NCBI GenBank assembly: GCA_947650365.1 | Contig: OX393555.1 | Coordinates: 84,821,995 to 84,885,994, forward strand | Source: Chamaelirium japonicum | Lineage: Eukaryota; Streptophyta; Magnoliopsida; Liliales; Melanthiaceae | Reading direction: 5' to 3' | DNA: 64,000 nt | Part shown: positions 13,201-22,772 of the stretch, piece by piece | How the letters are laid out: each line of letters begins with the position of its first letter | Position numbering within the stretch: the stretch's first letter is position 1 | Translations under genes and position numbers: made by a program | Notes under the pieces: model-generated | Database searches by the model: none | Seen by the model: the letters and a program-made list of their open reading frames with translations, nothing else | Told to the model about the DNA's origin: nothing

Positions 13201-14149
13201 TAAATTCCAAAACTCTCTTTATTTTAATTAAATAATTAATTTAATTAAAAAAATTATATTAAAATTATCAGTACAAAAAGAGAAGAAGTCCTGCTCCAGT
13301 CTATTGGCCATGGGTATAGGTATGAAGTAAGAAAGAATCTAAATTACAAAACTTCACTTCTTAATATTTATATGACCCCTTTAGAGTAGGGTACGTTTGA
13401 TGGCTCTCTTTCTTCCACCTCACAATACATTATCAGAATAAACATATTAAGCCCAACCTACCAGTCAAGTAAAAGCGGAAAGAGAAATAAAGACAGAAGA
13501 GAGAGAAGAGAAAACGAAGAAAGAAACAAAGACAGAAGAGAGAAGAAAAGAGAAGAGAATGAAGAAATAAATGAAGGGAGAAGAAGTCCTGCTCCAGTCC
13601 ATTAGCCAGGAATATAGGTGTAAAGTAAGAAGGAATCTAAATTCCAAAACTTAACTTCTCAATATTTATACGACCCCTTTAGGGTTGGGAATATTTGACG
13701 ACTCTCTTTCTCCCATCTCACAACACGTTATCAGTACGAACATGTCAAGCCCAACCGACCAGTTGTAAGAAAATGGAGAGAGAAACAAAGACAGAGGGAA
13801 GAGAACGGAGAGATAAACAAAGAGATAAGAGAGAAGAAGTCATGCTCTAGTCCATTAACCATGGGTATAAGTATGAACTAAGAAAGAATCTAAATTCTAA
13901 AACTCCACTTCTGTCTTCGTTTCTCTCTCCATTTTATTGCGACTGGTCGGCTGGGCTCGATATGTTCGTACTGATAACTTGTTGTGAGATGGGAGAAAGA
14001 GTCATCAAATGTGCCCCATCCTAAAGGGGTCATATATTATTTATTGGGTAAGCTTACTTAGGACCTAAGCAATCTATAGAAAACCCTAATCCATGGGAGA
14101 AGATAGAAGAGAACTGAGAGATATAATTATATTATTGTGAAGTGGAGTA

Positions 14150-15563
14150 GAGATGTCAAACGTGCCCCACCCCAAAGGGGTCGTATATTATTTATAGGTT
14201 AAGCTTACTTAGGACCTAAGCAATCTATGGGAAACCCTAATCCATGGGAGAGATCCGACGATGGATAGCCATCTGATCGAACGATCTCATAGCATTTGTA
14301 CTGTTTTAAATTTTTTTCAAGAAAAATATAAATTATTTCTAAAGCAAAAAATTTAGGTGTGCCTCATCTTCCTTCTTTACTTCCTATTATTTACTTAATT
14401 TAATTAGTTTAATAAATTAAATAGTTAAATAATTAAATAATTAAATAAATATTTATTTATCAATATAATTAAATTATTAAAATAATTTATTTATTATTTA
14501 AATATTAAAATAAATAAATATTTATTTGATTATTTAAAAAAATATTAAGTTATTTAAAAAAATATTTTATTAGTTATATATTCAAATAAATAACTAATTA
14601 TTTAAATAATAAGTAAATAATTATTAAATTATTATTTTACTTTATTACTTAACTAAACAATTAATTTTTTATTTTATTTAATATTTTATACTTTAAAAAA
14701 ATAATTTTTTAATTATTTAATTATATAATAATTAATTTAAAATATAATTTATTTAACTATAAAATAATTTAATAATTAAATTATTTATTCCTTTAAGCAA
14801 ATTATCTTTTTAATATATTTTTAACTAAATAAGTTTTTAAATATTTAAATTATTGACTAATTATTTAATTATTTTAAAATAAAATAATAATTATAGAAAT
14901 AATTAATAAAAATAAATAATAAATTAATTATATAATTAAATTATTATTTAATAAAATACTAATAATAAATAAATAAAATAATAAATTTCATTAAATAACT
15001 AGATAATTAAGTAATTAAATTAATTAATTAATTTACCAAAAATATAATTATTAAATTATTTAAATTATTTAATAAGTAAATAAATAATTAATTTAATAAA
15101 AAAAATTATAATAACATTACTATGATCATCATAATAACTTTGGGATGATAATATTGAGAAGTAGAGTTTTGGAATTTAGATTCTTCTTACTTCACACCTA
15201 CACCTATGGCGAATGGACTAGGGTAGGACTTCTCCTCTCTTCTCTTTTCGTTTATCTCATTATTCTCTTCTCTCTTCTTCTCTCATTCGATTGTCAATGA
15301 ATTTTTTATAATAAAATTAATTTATATTTTTTTTTGAAAAATTTTAAAATAATACAACTTCTTCTCTCTCTTTTGTCTTCGTTTCTCTCTCCGTTTTCTT
15401 GTGATTGATCGACTGGGCTCGACATATTCGTGCTGATAATGTATTGTAAGATGGGAGAAAAAAAGAGTCATCAAACGTACCCCATCTAAAGGGATCGTAT
15501 ATTATTTATAGGGTAAGCTTACTTAGGGCCTAAGCTATCTATGGAAAACCCTAATCCATGGGA
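14150..15563 (-). mobile_element. Near-complete TRIM-like element unit, minus strand
   Basis: Read on the minus strand, the order is an LTR piece with primer site (15563-15428), a rearranged interior containing a stray LTR fragment (about 15297-15359), an AT-rich block (15120-14391), a polypurine tract (14390-14367) and the second LTR starting at 14366 and running to about 14150. The second LTR is cut off after the CACGTTTGACATCTCT region. There is no ORF of interest. It supports the same architecture as the plus-strand unit at 2382-3719. Confidence 0.7.
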
Positions 15564-17024
15564 GAAGAAAGAAGAGATTGAAGAGACTTAATTATATTAT
15601 TGAGAAGTGGAGTTTTGGAATTTGGAATCCTTCTTACTTCACACCTATACTCGTGGCCAATAGACTGGAGCAGGTCTTCTTCTCTCTTCTCTCATTGTTT
15701 ATCTCTCTGTTCTCTTCTCTCTTCTTCTCTCTCTTTTGGCTTTGCTTCACTCTCCATTTTCTTATAACTGGTCGGCTGGGCTCGACATGTTCGTACTGAT
15801 AAAGTATTATGAGATGGGAGAAAGAGAGAGTCGTTAAACATGCCCCACCCTAAAGGGGTCGTATAAATATTAAAAAATGGAGTTTTGGAATTTAGATTCT
15901 TTCTTACTTCATACCTATATCCGTGTCTAATGGACTAGAGCAGGACTTCATCTCTCTTCTCTCTTCATTTATTTCTTTGTTCTCTTCTCTTTTCTTCTCT
16001 CTCTTTTTTAGAGTTTTAGAATTTAGATTCCTTCTTACTTTATACCTATACCTGTATAAGAAGAGACTATTTAAATAATTAATTGTTAGTTTTCTTCTCT
16101 CTCTTCTGTCTTTGTTTCTCTCTTTGTTTTCTTATGACTGGTTGGCTGGGCTAGACATGTTCATACTAATAACGTTTTGTGAGATAGGAGAAAGAGAGAC
16201 CCGTGAAACATGCACTACCCTAAAGGGGTCGTATTTTATTTATAAAGTATGCTTACTTAGGGCCTAAGCAATCTATGGTAAACCCTAATCCATAGGAGAA
16301 GAGAGAAGAGAACGGAGAGATTTAATTATTTTATTGAGAAGTAGAGTTTTATAATTTAGATTCCTTCTTATTACACATCTATACCCATGGCGAATAGACT
16401 GGAGTAGGACTTCTACTCTCTTCTCTATTTGTTTATCTATCTATTTTCTTCTCTCTTCTTCTCTCTCTTCTGTCTTCGTTTCTCTTTCTGTTTTCTAATA
16501 ACTGGTCGGTTGGGCTCGATATATTCGTACTGATAATGTATTATAAGATAGGAGAAAGGGAGATCCATCAAACATGCCCCACCCTAATTAGATTTATTCT
16601 TACTTTACACCTATACCCATGGCCAATAGGTTGGAGAAGGACTTTTTCTATCTTCTCTCTTCGTTTATCTCCCTGTTCTCCTCTCTTTTTTTTCTCTCTC
16701 CTATCTTCCTTTCTCTCTCTGTTTTCTTATGACTGGTCGGTTGGGCTTGACATGTTCGTGTTGATAACGTATTGTGTGATGGAGAAAAAGAAAGCTGTCA
16801 AATATGCCCCACCCTAAAGGGGCCATATAAATATTGAGAAGTGGAGTTTTAGAATTTAGATTATTTCTTACTTTACACTTATACCCGTAGTGAATGGACT
16901 GAAGCAGGATTTCTTCTCTCTTCTTTCTTCATTTATCTCTCTATTCTCTTCTTTCTTCTTCTCTCTCTTCTGTCTTCGTTTCTCTCTCTATTTTTTTGTG
17001 ACTGGTCAGCTGGGCTCGATATAT
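15564..17024. repeat. TRIM-like repeat mosaic, mostly minus-oriented
   Basis: There is no gene. Minus-strand primer-site copies start at 15791, 16161, 16525 and 16756, each followed by LTR pieces carrying the CACCCTAAAGGGGTCGTATA signature. LTR-to-interior fusions (TATAAATATT followed by GAGAAGTGGAG) occur at about 15857 and 16820. Confidence 0.8.
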
Positions 17025-17037
17025 TCGTGCTGATAAC
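17025..17037 (-). promoter_or_regulatory. Primer-binding site matching a tRNA-Ile anticodon arm
   Basis: On the minus strand this reads GTTATCAGCACGA, one base (17038) after the LTR end at 17039. From memory of plant tRNA-Ile(AAU), whose wobble A is modified to inosine, the 13 bases pair with the anticodon stem-loop 5' half up to about base 39, with C opposite inosine. This suggests a half-tRNA primer, as known for Drosophila copia with initiator tRNA-Met. The match to tRNA-Ile is inference and should be aligned. Confidence 0.6.
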
Positions 17038-17038
17038 G

Positions 17039-17277
17039 TGTTGTGAGATGGAAGAAAAAGAGAGCCATCAAACGTGCTCCACCCTAAAAGGGTCGTATAT
17101 TATTTATAGGGTAAGCTTACTTAGGGCCTAAGCAATCTATGGGAAACCCTAATCCATAGGAGAGATCAGACAGTGGACAGCTATTCGATCGAACGATCTC
17201 ATAACAGTTATAATATTTTAAATTTTTTAAAGAAAAATATAAATTATTTTTAAAGCAAAAAATTCAGGTGTGCCTCA
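17039..17277 (-). repeat. Complete LTR of the TRIM-like element
   Basis: This 239-bp copy runs on the minus strand from TGAGGCACACC (17277) to CACAACA (17039). It is flanked by a purine tract on one side (17278-17300) and a primer site on the other (17025-17037). It holds a TATA-like CCCTATAAATAATATA box and then the GACCC(C)TTTAGGGTGG motif, as expected for U3 and R. This is the best copy for defining the LTR limits. Confidence 0.75.
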
Positions 17278-20200
17278 TCTTCCTTTTTTACTTCCTATTA
17301 TTTAATTAATTTAATTAGTTTAATAAATTAAATAGTTAAATAATTAAATAAATATTTAATTATCTATATAACCAAATATTTAAATTATTTATATATTTTA
17401 TTTAATATTTAAATATTAAAATAAATAAATATTAATTTGATTATTTAAAAAAATTTAAGTTATTAAAAAAAATATTTTATTATTTATTTATTCAAAAAAT
17501 TAACTTATTATTTAAATAATAAGTAAATAGTTATTGAATTATTATTTTATTTTATTACTTAATTAAATAATTAATTTTTTATTTATTTTAATTAATATTT
17601 CATAATTTAATAAAAAAAATTTAATTAATTAATTACATAATAAAATTATTTAAATTATTATTTTTTTAACTATATCTTCTTCTCTCTCTTCTGTATTCGT
17701 TTTTCTCTCCGTTTTCTTGTACTGGTCGATTGGGCTCGATATGTTTGTGCTATAATGTGTTGTGAGATGGAAGAAAGAGAGAGCCATCAAACATGCCCCA
17801 CCCTAATTAGATTTCTTCTTACTTTACACCTATACCCGTGGCCAATAGGTTGGAGCAGGACTTCTTCTATCTTCTCTCTTCGTTTATCTCCCTGTTCTCT
17901 TCTCTCTTTTTTTCTCTCTCCTATATTCCTTTCTCTCTCTATTTTCTTATGACTGGTCGGCTAGACTTGACATGTTCGTGTTGAAAACGTATTTTATTTA
18001 TAGGGTAAGCTTACTTAGGGCCTAAGCAATCTATGGGAAACCTTAATCCATGGGAGAGATCCGACGGTGGACAGCCATCCGATCGAACATGCCCCACCCT
18101 AAAGGGGTTATATTAATCATTTATTTAAATAATTATTAAATTAATTCTCTTAATTAGTAAGCTTACCTTATAAATATTTAATTATATGTAATTAATTATC
18201 ACCATGGGTATAGGTGTGAAGTAAGAAGGAATCTAAATTCCAAAACTCCACTTCTCAATAGTATCATCTCAACGATATTATGATTATCATAGTAATATTA
18301 CTATAATTTTTTTAATTAAATTAATTATTTATTTAATAACTAAATAATTTAAATAATTTAATAATTTAAATAATTTAATAATTAAGTTTACTAATTAATG
18401 TGTTGTGAGATGGGAGAAAGAGAGAGCCGTCAAACTTCCTCCACCCTAAAGAGGTTGTATAATATAATTAAATCTCTCCGTTCTCTTCTCTCTTCTCCCA
18501 TGAATTATGGTTTCCCATAGATTGCTTAGGCCCTAAGTAAGCTTACCCTATAAATAATATACGACCCCTTTAGGGTGGGGCATGTTTGATGGCTCTCTCT
18601 TTCTCTTATCTCATAACACATTATCAACACGAACATGTCGAGCCCAGCTGACCAGACACAAGAAAACGGAGAGAGAAACGAAAACAGAAGAGAGAGAAGA
18701 TAAGAGGAGAACAGAGAGATAAACGAAAAGAGAAAAGAGACAAAGTCATACTCAAGTCCATACGCCATGGGTATAGGTATGAAGTAAGAAGGAATCTAAA
18801 TTTCAAAGCACCACTTCTAAATAGTATCTTCTCAACGTTATTATGATTATCATAGTAATGTTACTATAATTTTTTTAATTAAATTAATCGATTGATTAAA
18901 ACGAAGAGAGAATAGAAATTACTATGATAATCGTAATAACGTTGAGATGATATTATTGAGAAAACTCCACTTCTTAATAATATAATTAAATCTCTCCGTT
19001 CTCTTCTATTTTCTCCCATGGATTATGTTTTCCCATGGATTGCTTAGGCCCTAAGTAAGCTTATCTTATAAATAATATACAACCCCTTTAGGGTGGGTCA
19101 CGTTTGACGGCTCTCTCTTTCTCCCATCTCACAACACGTTATCAGCACGAACATGTCAAGCCCAGCTGACCCATCATAAGAAAATGGACAGAAAAACGAA
19201 GACAGAAGTAGAGTTTTATAATTTAGATTCCTTCTTACTTTACACCTATACCCATATCGAGTTGACTAGAGTAGGACTTCTTCTCTCTTCTCTCTTCATT
19301 TATCTCTCTATTTTCTTCTCTCTTCTTTTCTCTTTTCTATCTTTGTTAAACTCCACTTCTTTTCTCAATAAATGAAGAGAGACACGAAAACAGAAGAGAG
19401 AGAAGAAGAGAGAAGAGAACGGAGAGATAAACGAAGAGAGAAGAGAGAAGAAGTCCTACTCCAATCCATTCGCCATGGGTATAGGTGTGAAGTTCTCTCT
19501 TCTATCATCGTTTATCTCTCCGTTCTCTTCTCTCTTCTTTTGTCTTCGTTTGTCTCTATTTTTCTTTTGACTGGTCGACTGGGCTCGACATGTTTGTGCT
19601 GATAACGTATTATGAGATAGGAGAATGAGAGACGTCAAATGTGCCCCACCCCAAAGGGGTCGTATATTATTTATAGGGTTACTTAGGGCCTAAGTAATCT
19701 ATGAGAAACCCTAATTCATGGGAGAAGAGAGAAGAGAATGGAGAGATTTAATTATATTATTAAGAAGTGGAGTTTTAGATTTCTTCTTACTTGACACCTA
19801 TAGCCGAGGATAATGGACTGGAGCAGAACTTATTCTCTCTTCTTTCTTTATTTATCTCTCCATTCTCTTCTCTCTTCTTTTCTTTACTCGCGACACGTTA
19901 TCAGCATGAACATATCAAGCCCAGCCAACCACTATTTAGAATTTAACTAAATTATTTAAATATATTATTTAAATTTTTTTTCTTTCTATTCTCTTCTCTC
20001 TTCTTTCCTTTCTTCGATCTTCGTTTTTCTCTTCGGTTTCTTATGACTGGTTGGCTGGGCTCGATATGTTCATGCTGATAACGAGTTGTAAGAAAAAAAA
20101 AGAAGAGAGAAAAAAAGGGAGAGATGAATGAAGAAAGAAGAGAGAAGAAATATTGCTCCAGTCCATTCGCCACGGGTATAGGTGTGAAGTAAGAAGGAAT

Positions 20201-20429
20201 CTAAATTCTAAAACTCCACTTCTAAATAATGTAATTAAATCTCTCTATTCTTTTCTCTTTTCTCCCATAGATTAGGGTTTTCCATAGATTACTTAGGACC
20301 TAAGTAAGCTTACCCTATAAATAATATATGACCCCTTTAGGGTGGGACACGTTTGATAGCTCTTCCTTTCTCCCATCTCATAACACTTTATCAGCACAAA
20401 CATATCGGGCCCAGCTGACCAGTCGTAAG
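17278..20429. repeat. TRIM-like repeat mosaic up to element 1
   Basis: There is no gene. 17300-17665 is the AT-rich interior block. Primer-site copies start at 18620, 19138, 19897 and 20387 on the plus strand and at 17744 (degenerate), 17976, 19594 and 20070 on the minus strand. An inverted interior pair lies at about 18800-18975. Element 1 interrupts a plus-oriented copy about 35 bases after its primer site, and that copy resumes at 29075. Confidence 0.8.
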
Positions 20430-20434
20430 AAAAC
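20430..20434. repeat. Target-site duplication AAAAC, left side of element 1
   Basis: AAAAC precedes the LTR terminus TGTGGG and is repeated at 29070-29074 after CCCACA. Removing the element restores a continuous background repeat. Confidence 0.92.
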
Positions 20435-21215
20435 TGTGGGGGAAAATCTTCGTGCCGACCCGAAGACCTTCGCAGCACCAGTCAATTGGAGTCGAAGTTA
20501 ATGTCGAAGATCGTTGGTCGATCGGTTGGTTGAAGTTGTTGCTTTTTTGATATGTAAACAGAAAAGCAATCAGAGAGAGATTTTGACACAAGAGAAGTGA
20601 TCTCGGAGTTCAGCCGAAGCCTACGTCTCCGTGCTATAGGGAGCAACCCGAATTCACTAACACTTCAGTTGAAGTGACCTCGACAGGCCGAGTGTCACTA
20701 AAAGCTCCCTGATCTCTTCGAAAGAGAAAAGAAGATCAAAGAGAGATGGTAGATCGGAAGTTAGAAATCCCAGAGCTCTGGTTCTGAAAGTCAGATCACA
20801 GAGTGGAAATCAGAATTCCGGATCTTAGATTTCGATCCATTTACATTCGAAGGCTCTGCTATTTATAGACATTCTGGGTGGCGAATGGCGGTTTTTGCTA
20901 TCGTATCTGGGGATCCTTCAGGTAAAGTTGCGTCCTCGTGGGCCCACCAGGCAGGGCCGGTGGATCCCGTGGTAGTCCTTGTGGGCCCACCAGGCAGGGC
21001 CGGTGGGTCCCGCTGTAGTCCTCGTGGGCCCACCAGGCAGGGCCAGTGGGTCCCGTGGTAGTCCTCGTGGGCCCACCAGGCAGGGCCGGTGGGTCCCGCT
21101 GTAGTCCTCTTGGGCCCACCAGGCAGGGCCGGTGGGTCCCGCTGTAGTCTTCGCGGGTCCACCAGGCAGGGCCGGTGGGTCCCGTGGTGGATTTATGCCA
21201 AAATTTGCACCCACA
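20435..21215 (-). repeat. 3' LTR of Tat element 1
   Basis: 781 bp, minus oriented, with TGTGGG...CCCACA termini. The U3 end holds six 43-bp tandem units (about 20934-21187), each with arms GGGCCCACC and GGTGGGTCC that can pair. A TATA box (TATAAATA on the minus strand, 20860-20867) follows the repeats, and R/U5 occupies the rest. I saw two differences from the other LTR, both C/T, near 20655 and 20793. Confidence 0.95.
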
Positions 21216-21230
21216 GTTACCCCCTCCAAG
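21216..21230 (-). promoter_or_regulatory. Polypurine tract of Tat element 1
   Basis: On the minus strand this reads CTTGGAGGGGGTAAC directly before the 3' LTR. The identical string precedes the 3' LTR of element 2 at 53821-53835. Confidence 0.85.
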
Positions 21231-21335
21231 TTAGCTAGAGTGCATTCTGGCTGGCTTGGACTTGGTGCAAAAAATAGCAACTTCCTGTTTTGAAAAACGG
21301 ACACGAAGAAACTTGTTGTATGTTAGAGAAAAAAG

Positions 21336-22330
21336 GACCGATCGGTCAATTTTGACCGATCGGTCAAATTTGACCGAACGGTCGAATTTGACCGATCGGT
21401 CAATTTCGACCGATCGGTCGAAATCAACCGGTCACGTTTTGAGTGATCGGTCAAAAAACTTGGTTTTTTGACCGATCTAGTACAAAATCGTCTGATCGGT
21501 TGATTTCGACCGATCGGTCAATTTTGACCGATCGGTCGAATTCAATCGGTCACGTTTTGAGTGATCGGTCAAAAAACTTGGTTTTTTGACCGATCTAGTA
21601 CAAAATCGTCTGATCGGTTGATTTCGACCGATCGGTCAATTTTGACCGATCGGTCGAATTCAACCGGTCACGTTTTGAGTGATCGGTCAAAAAACTTGGT
21701 TTTTTGACCGATCTAGTACAAAATCGACCGATCGGTTGATTTCGACCGATCGGTCAATTTTGACCGATCGGTCGAATTCAACCGGTCACGTTTTGAGTGA
21801 TCGGTCAAAAAACTTGGTTTTTTGATCGATCTAGTACAAAATCGACCGATCGGGTTTGGAGGGACCGGCAAAAAACCTTGATTTTTTGTCAGATCCAGCA
21901 GGAAATCGACCGATCGGTTGATTTCGACCGATCGGTCAACCTTGACCGATCGGTCGAATTCAACCGGTCGAGTTTGGAGGGATCGGCAAAAAACCTTGGT
22001 TTTTTGCCAGATCCAGCAGAAAATCGACCGATCGGTTGATTTCGACCGATCGGTCAACCTTGACCGATCGGTCGAATTCAACCGGTCGAGTTTGGAGGGA
22101 TCGGCAAAAAACCTTGGTTTTTTGCCAGATCCAGCAGAAAATCGACCGATCGGTTGATTTCGACCGATCGGTCAACCTTGACCGATCGGTCGAATTCAAC
22201 CGGTCGAGTTTGGAGGGATCGGCAAAAAACCTTGGTTTTTTGCCAGATCCAGCAAAAAATCGACCGATTGATTGATTTCGGCCGAACGGTCATATTTGAC
22301 CGTTCGGCTAAATTCAGCCGGTCAAGGTTT
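21336..22330. repeat. 118-bp tandem array with GACCGATCGGTC palindromes
   Basis: It begins with five GACCGATCGGTC-type palindromes exactly 18 bp apart (starts 21336, 21354, 21372, 21390, 21408; one has a mismatch). Two subarrays of 118-bp units follow, with equivalent points at 21494, 21612, 21730 and then 21912, 22030, 22148, 22266. The switch between subarrays is a partial unit of about 64 bp. Most units carry two palindromes 18 bp apart. The array lies between the promoter of the antisense gene and the 3' LTR. Long ORFs in it are products of the repeat and not genes. 3' tandem repeats of this type are known in Tat-type elements. Confidence 0.9.
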
Positions 22331-22582
22331 GGATTGAACCTGTACTTTTGAAGTGGCATAGCTTGCTCTGCTCTTTTGAACTTTGGCATTTTTGAATATC
22401 GATGGAGTTGATTTTCTCTGTTTTGAATCTTCAGTTTGCTTGAATGTGGCTCTTCTGAACCGGCGGTCCGATTCACTCGAACCGGTGATTTGCTTGGACC
22501 GGCGGTTTGCTTGGACCGGCGGTCTGACGTTTCGTCTGGTCGCGACTGTTCGCCTGATTTTGCGCCTGCTATGGATGGGTGC

Positions 22583-22670
22583 CACGTGTACCTACAAAAA
22601 CACGCGATTTGATAGGGTGAAGACACGTGTTCTTCTCGATTTGCGCACCTGTTTCATCCCGGGTATATAA
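22583..22670 (+). promoter_or_regulatory. Promoter-like region of the antisense gene in element 1
   Basis: Two CACGTG G-boxes (22583-22588 and 22624-22629) are followed by a TATA box, TATATAA (22664-22670), about 100 bp before the ATG at 22773. This spacing fits a plant core promoter. In element 2 the matching sites have decayed (AACGTG, CAAGTG, and no clear TATA near 52270). Promoter activity is inferred from motifs only. Confidence 0.65.
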
Positions 22671-22772
22671 GTTTTTCTCGCTGTCATTTTCGGCTCACGC
22701 TTTCAGAATTTTCTTGAAGTCCAGAGCTTTTGCTTTTGATCTTCCGTTCTCCATCTCCTTTCGATCGGTCAA

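Larger units (their letters stand above)
3720..14149. repeat. TRIM-like repeat mosaic, main left block
   Basis: There is no gene in this 10.4-kb stretch. Primer-site copies start on the plus strand at 3867, 4269, 5198, 5460, 7161, 7797, 8358, 8539, 9388, 9658, 9928, 10469, 10973, 11414, 12975, 13429 and 13727. On the minus strand they start at 5698, 6069, 6378, 6845, 8041, 9051, 11796, 12066, 12346, 12664 and 13966. Between them lie LTR pieces (GACCCCTTTAGGGTGGGGCA, CCTAAGTAAGCTTACCCTAT) and purine/pyrimidine interior pieces. Orientation changes every few hundred bases. Short hydrophobic ORFs (rich in F, L and S) are by-products of CT-rich sequence. Confidence 0.85.

Noticed and set aside
17025..17040. 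Possible tRNA-Ile gene fragments
   Set aside because: Only the anticodon-arm complement is present, always next to an LTR end, which fits a primer site and not a tRNA gene.
20863..21304. Collagen-like ORFs (PALPGGP repeats) on the minus strand, also at 28717-29068 and 41822-42199
   Set aside because: They are readings of the 43-bp LTR repeats; 43 is not a multiple of three and all frames give similar products.
21713..22626. Repetitive ORFs with TDRS motifs on both strands
   Set aside because: They are readings of the palindromic 118-bp array, symmetrical on both strands and not protein-coding.
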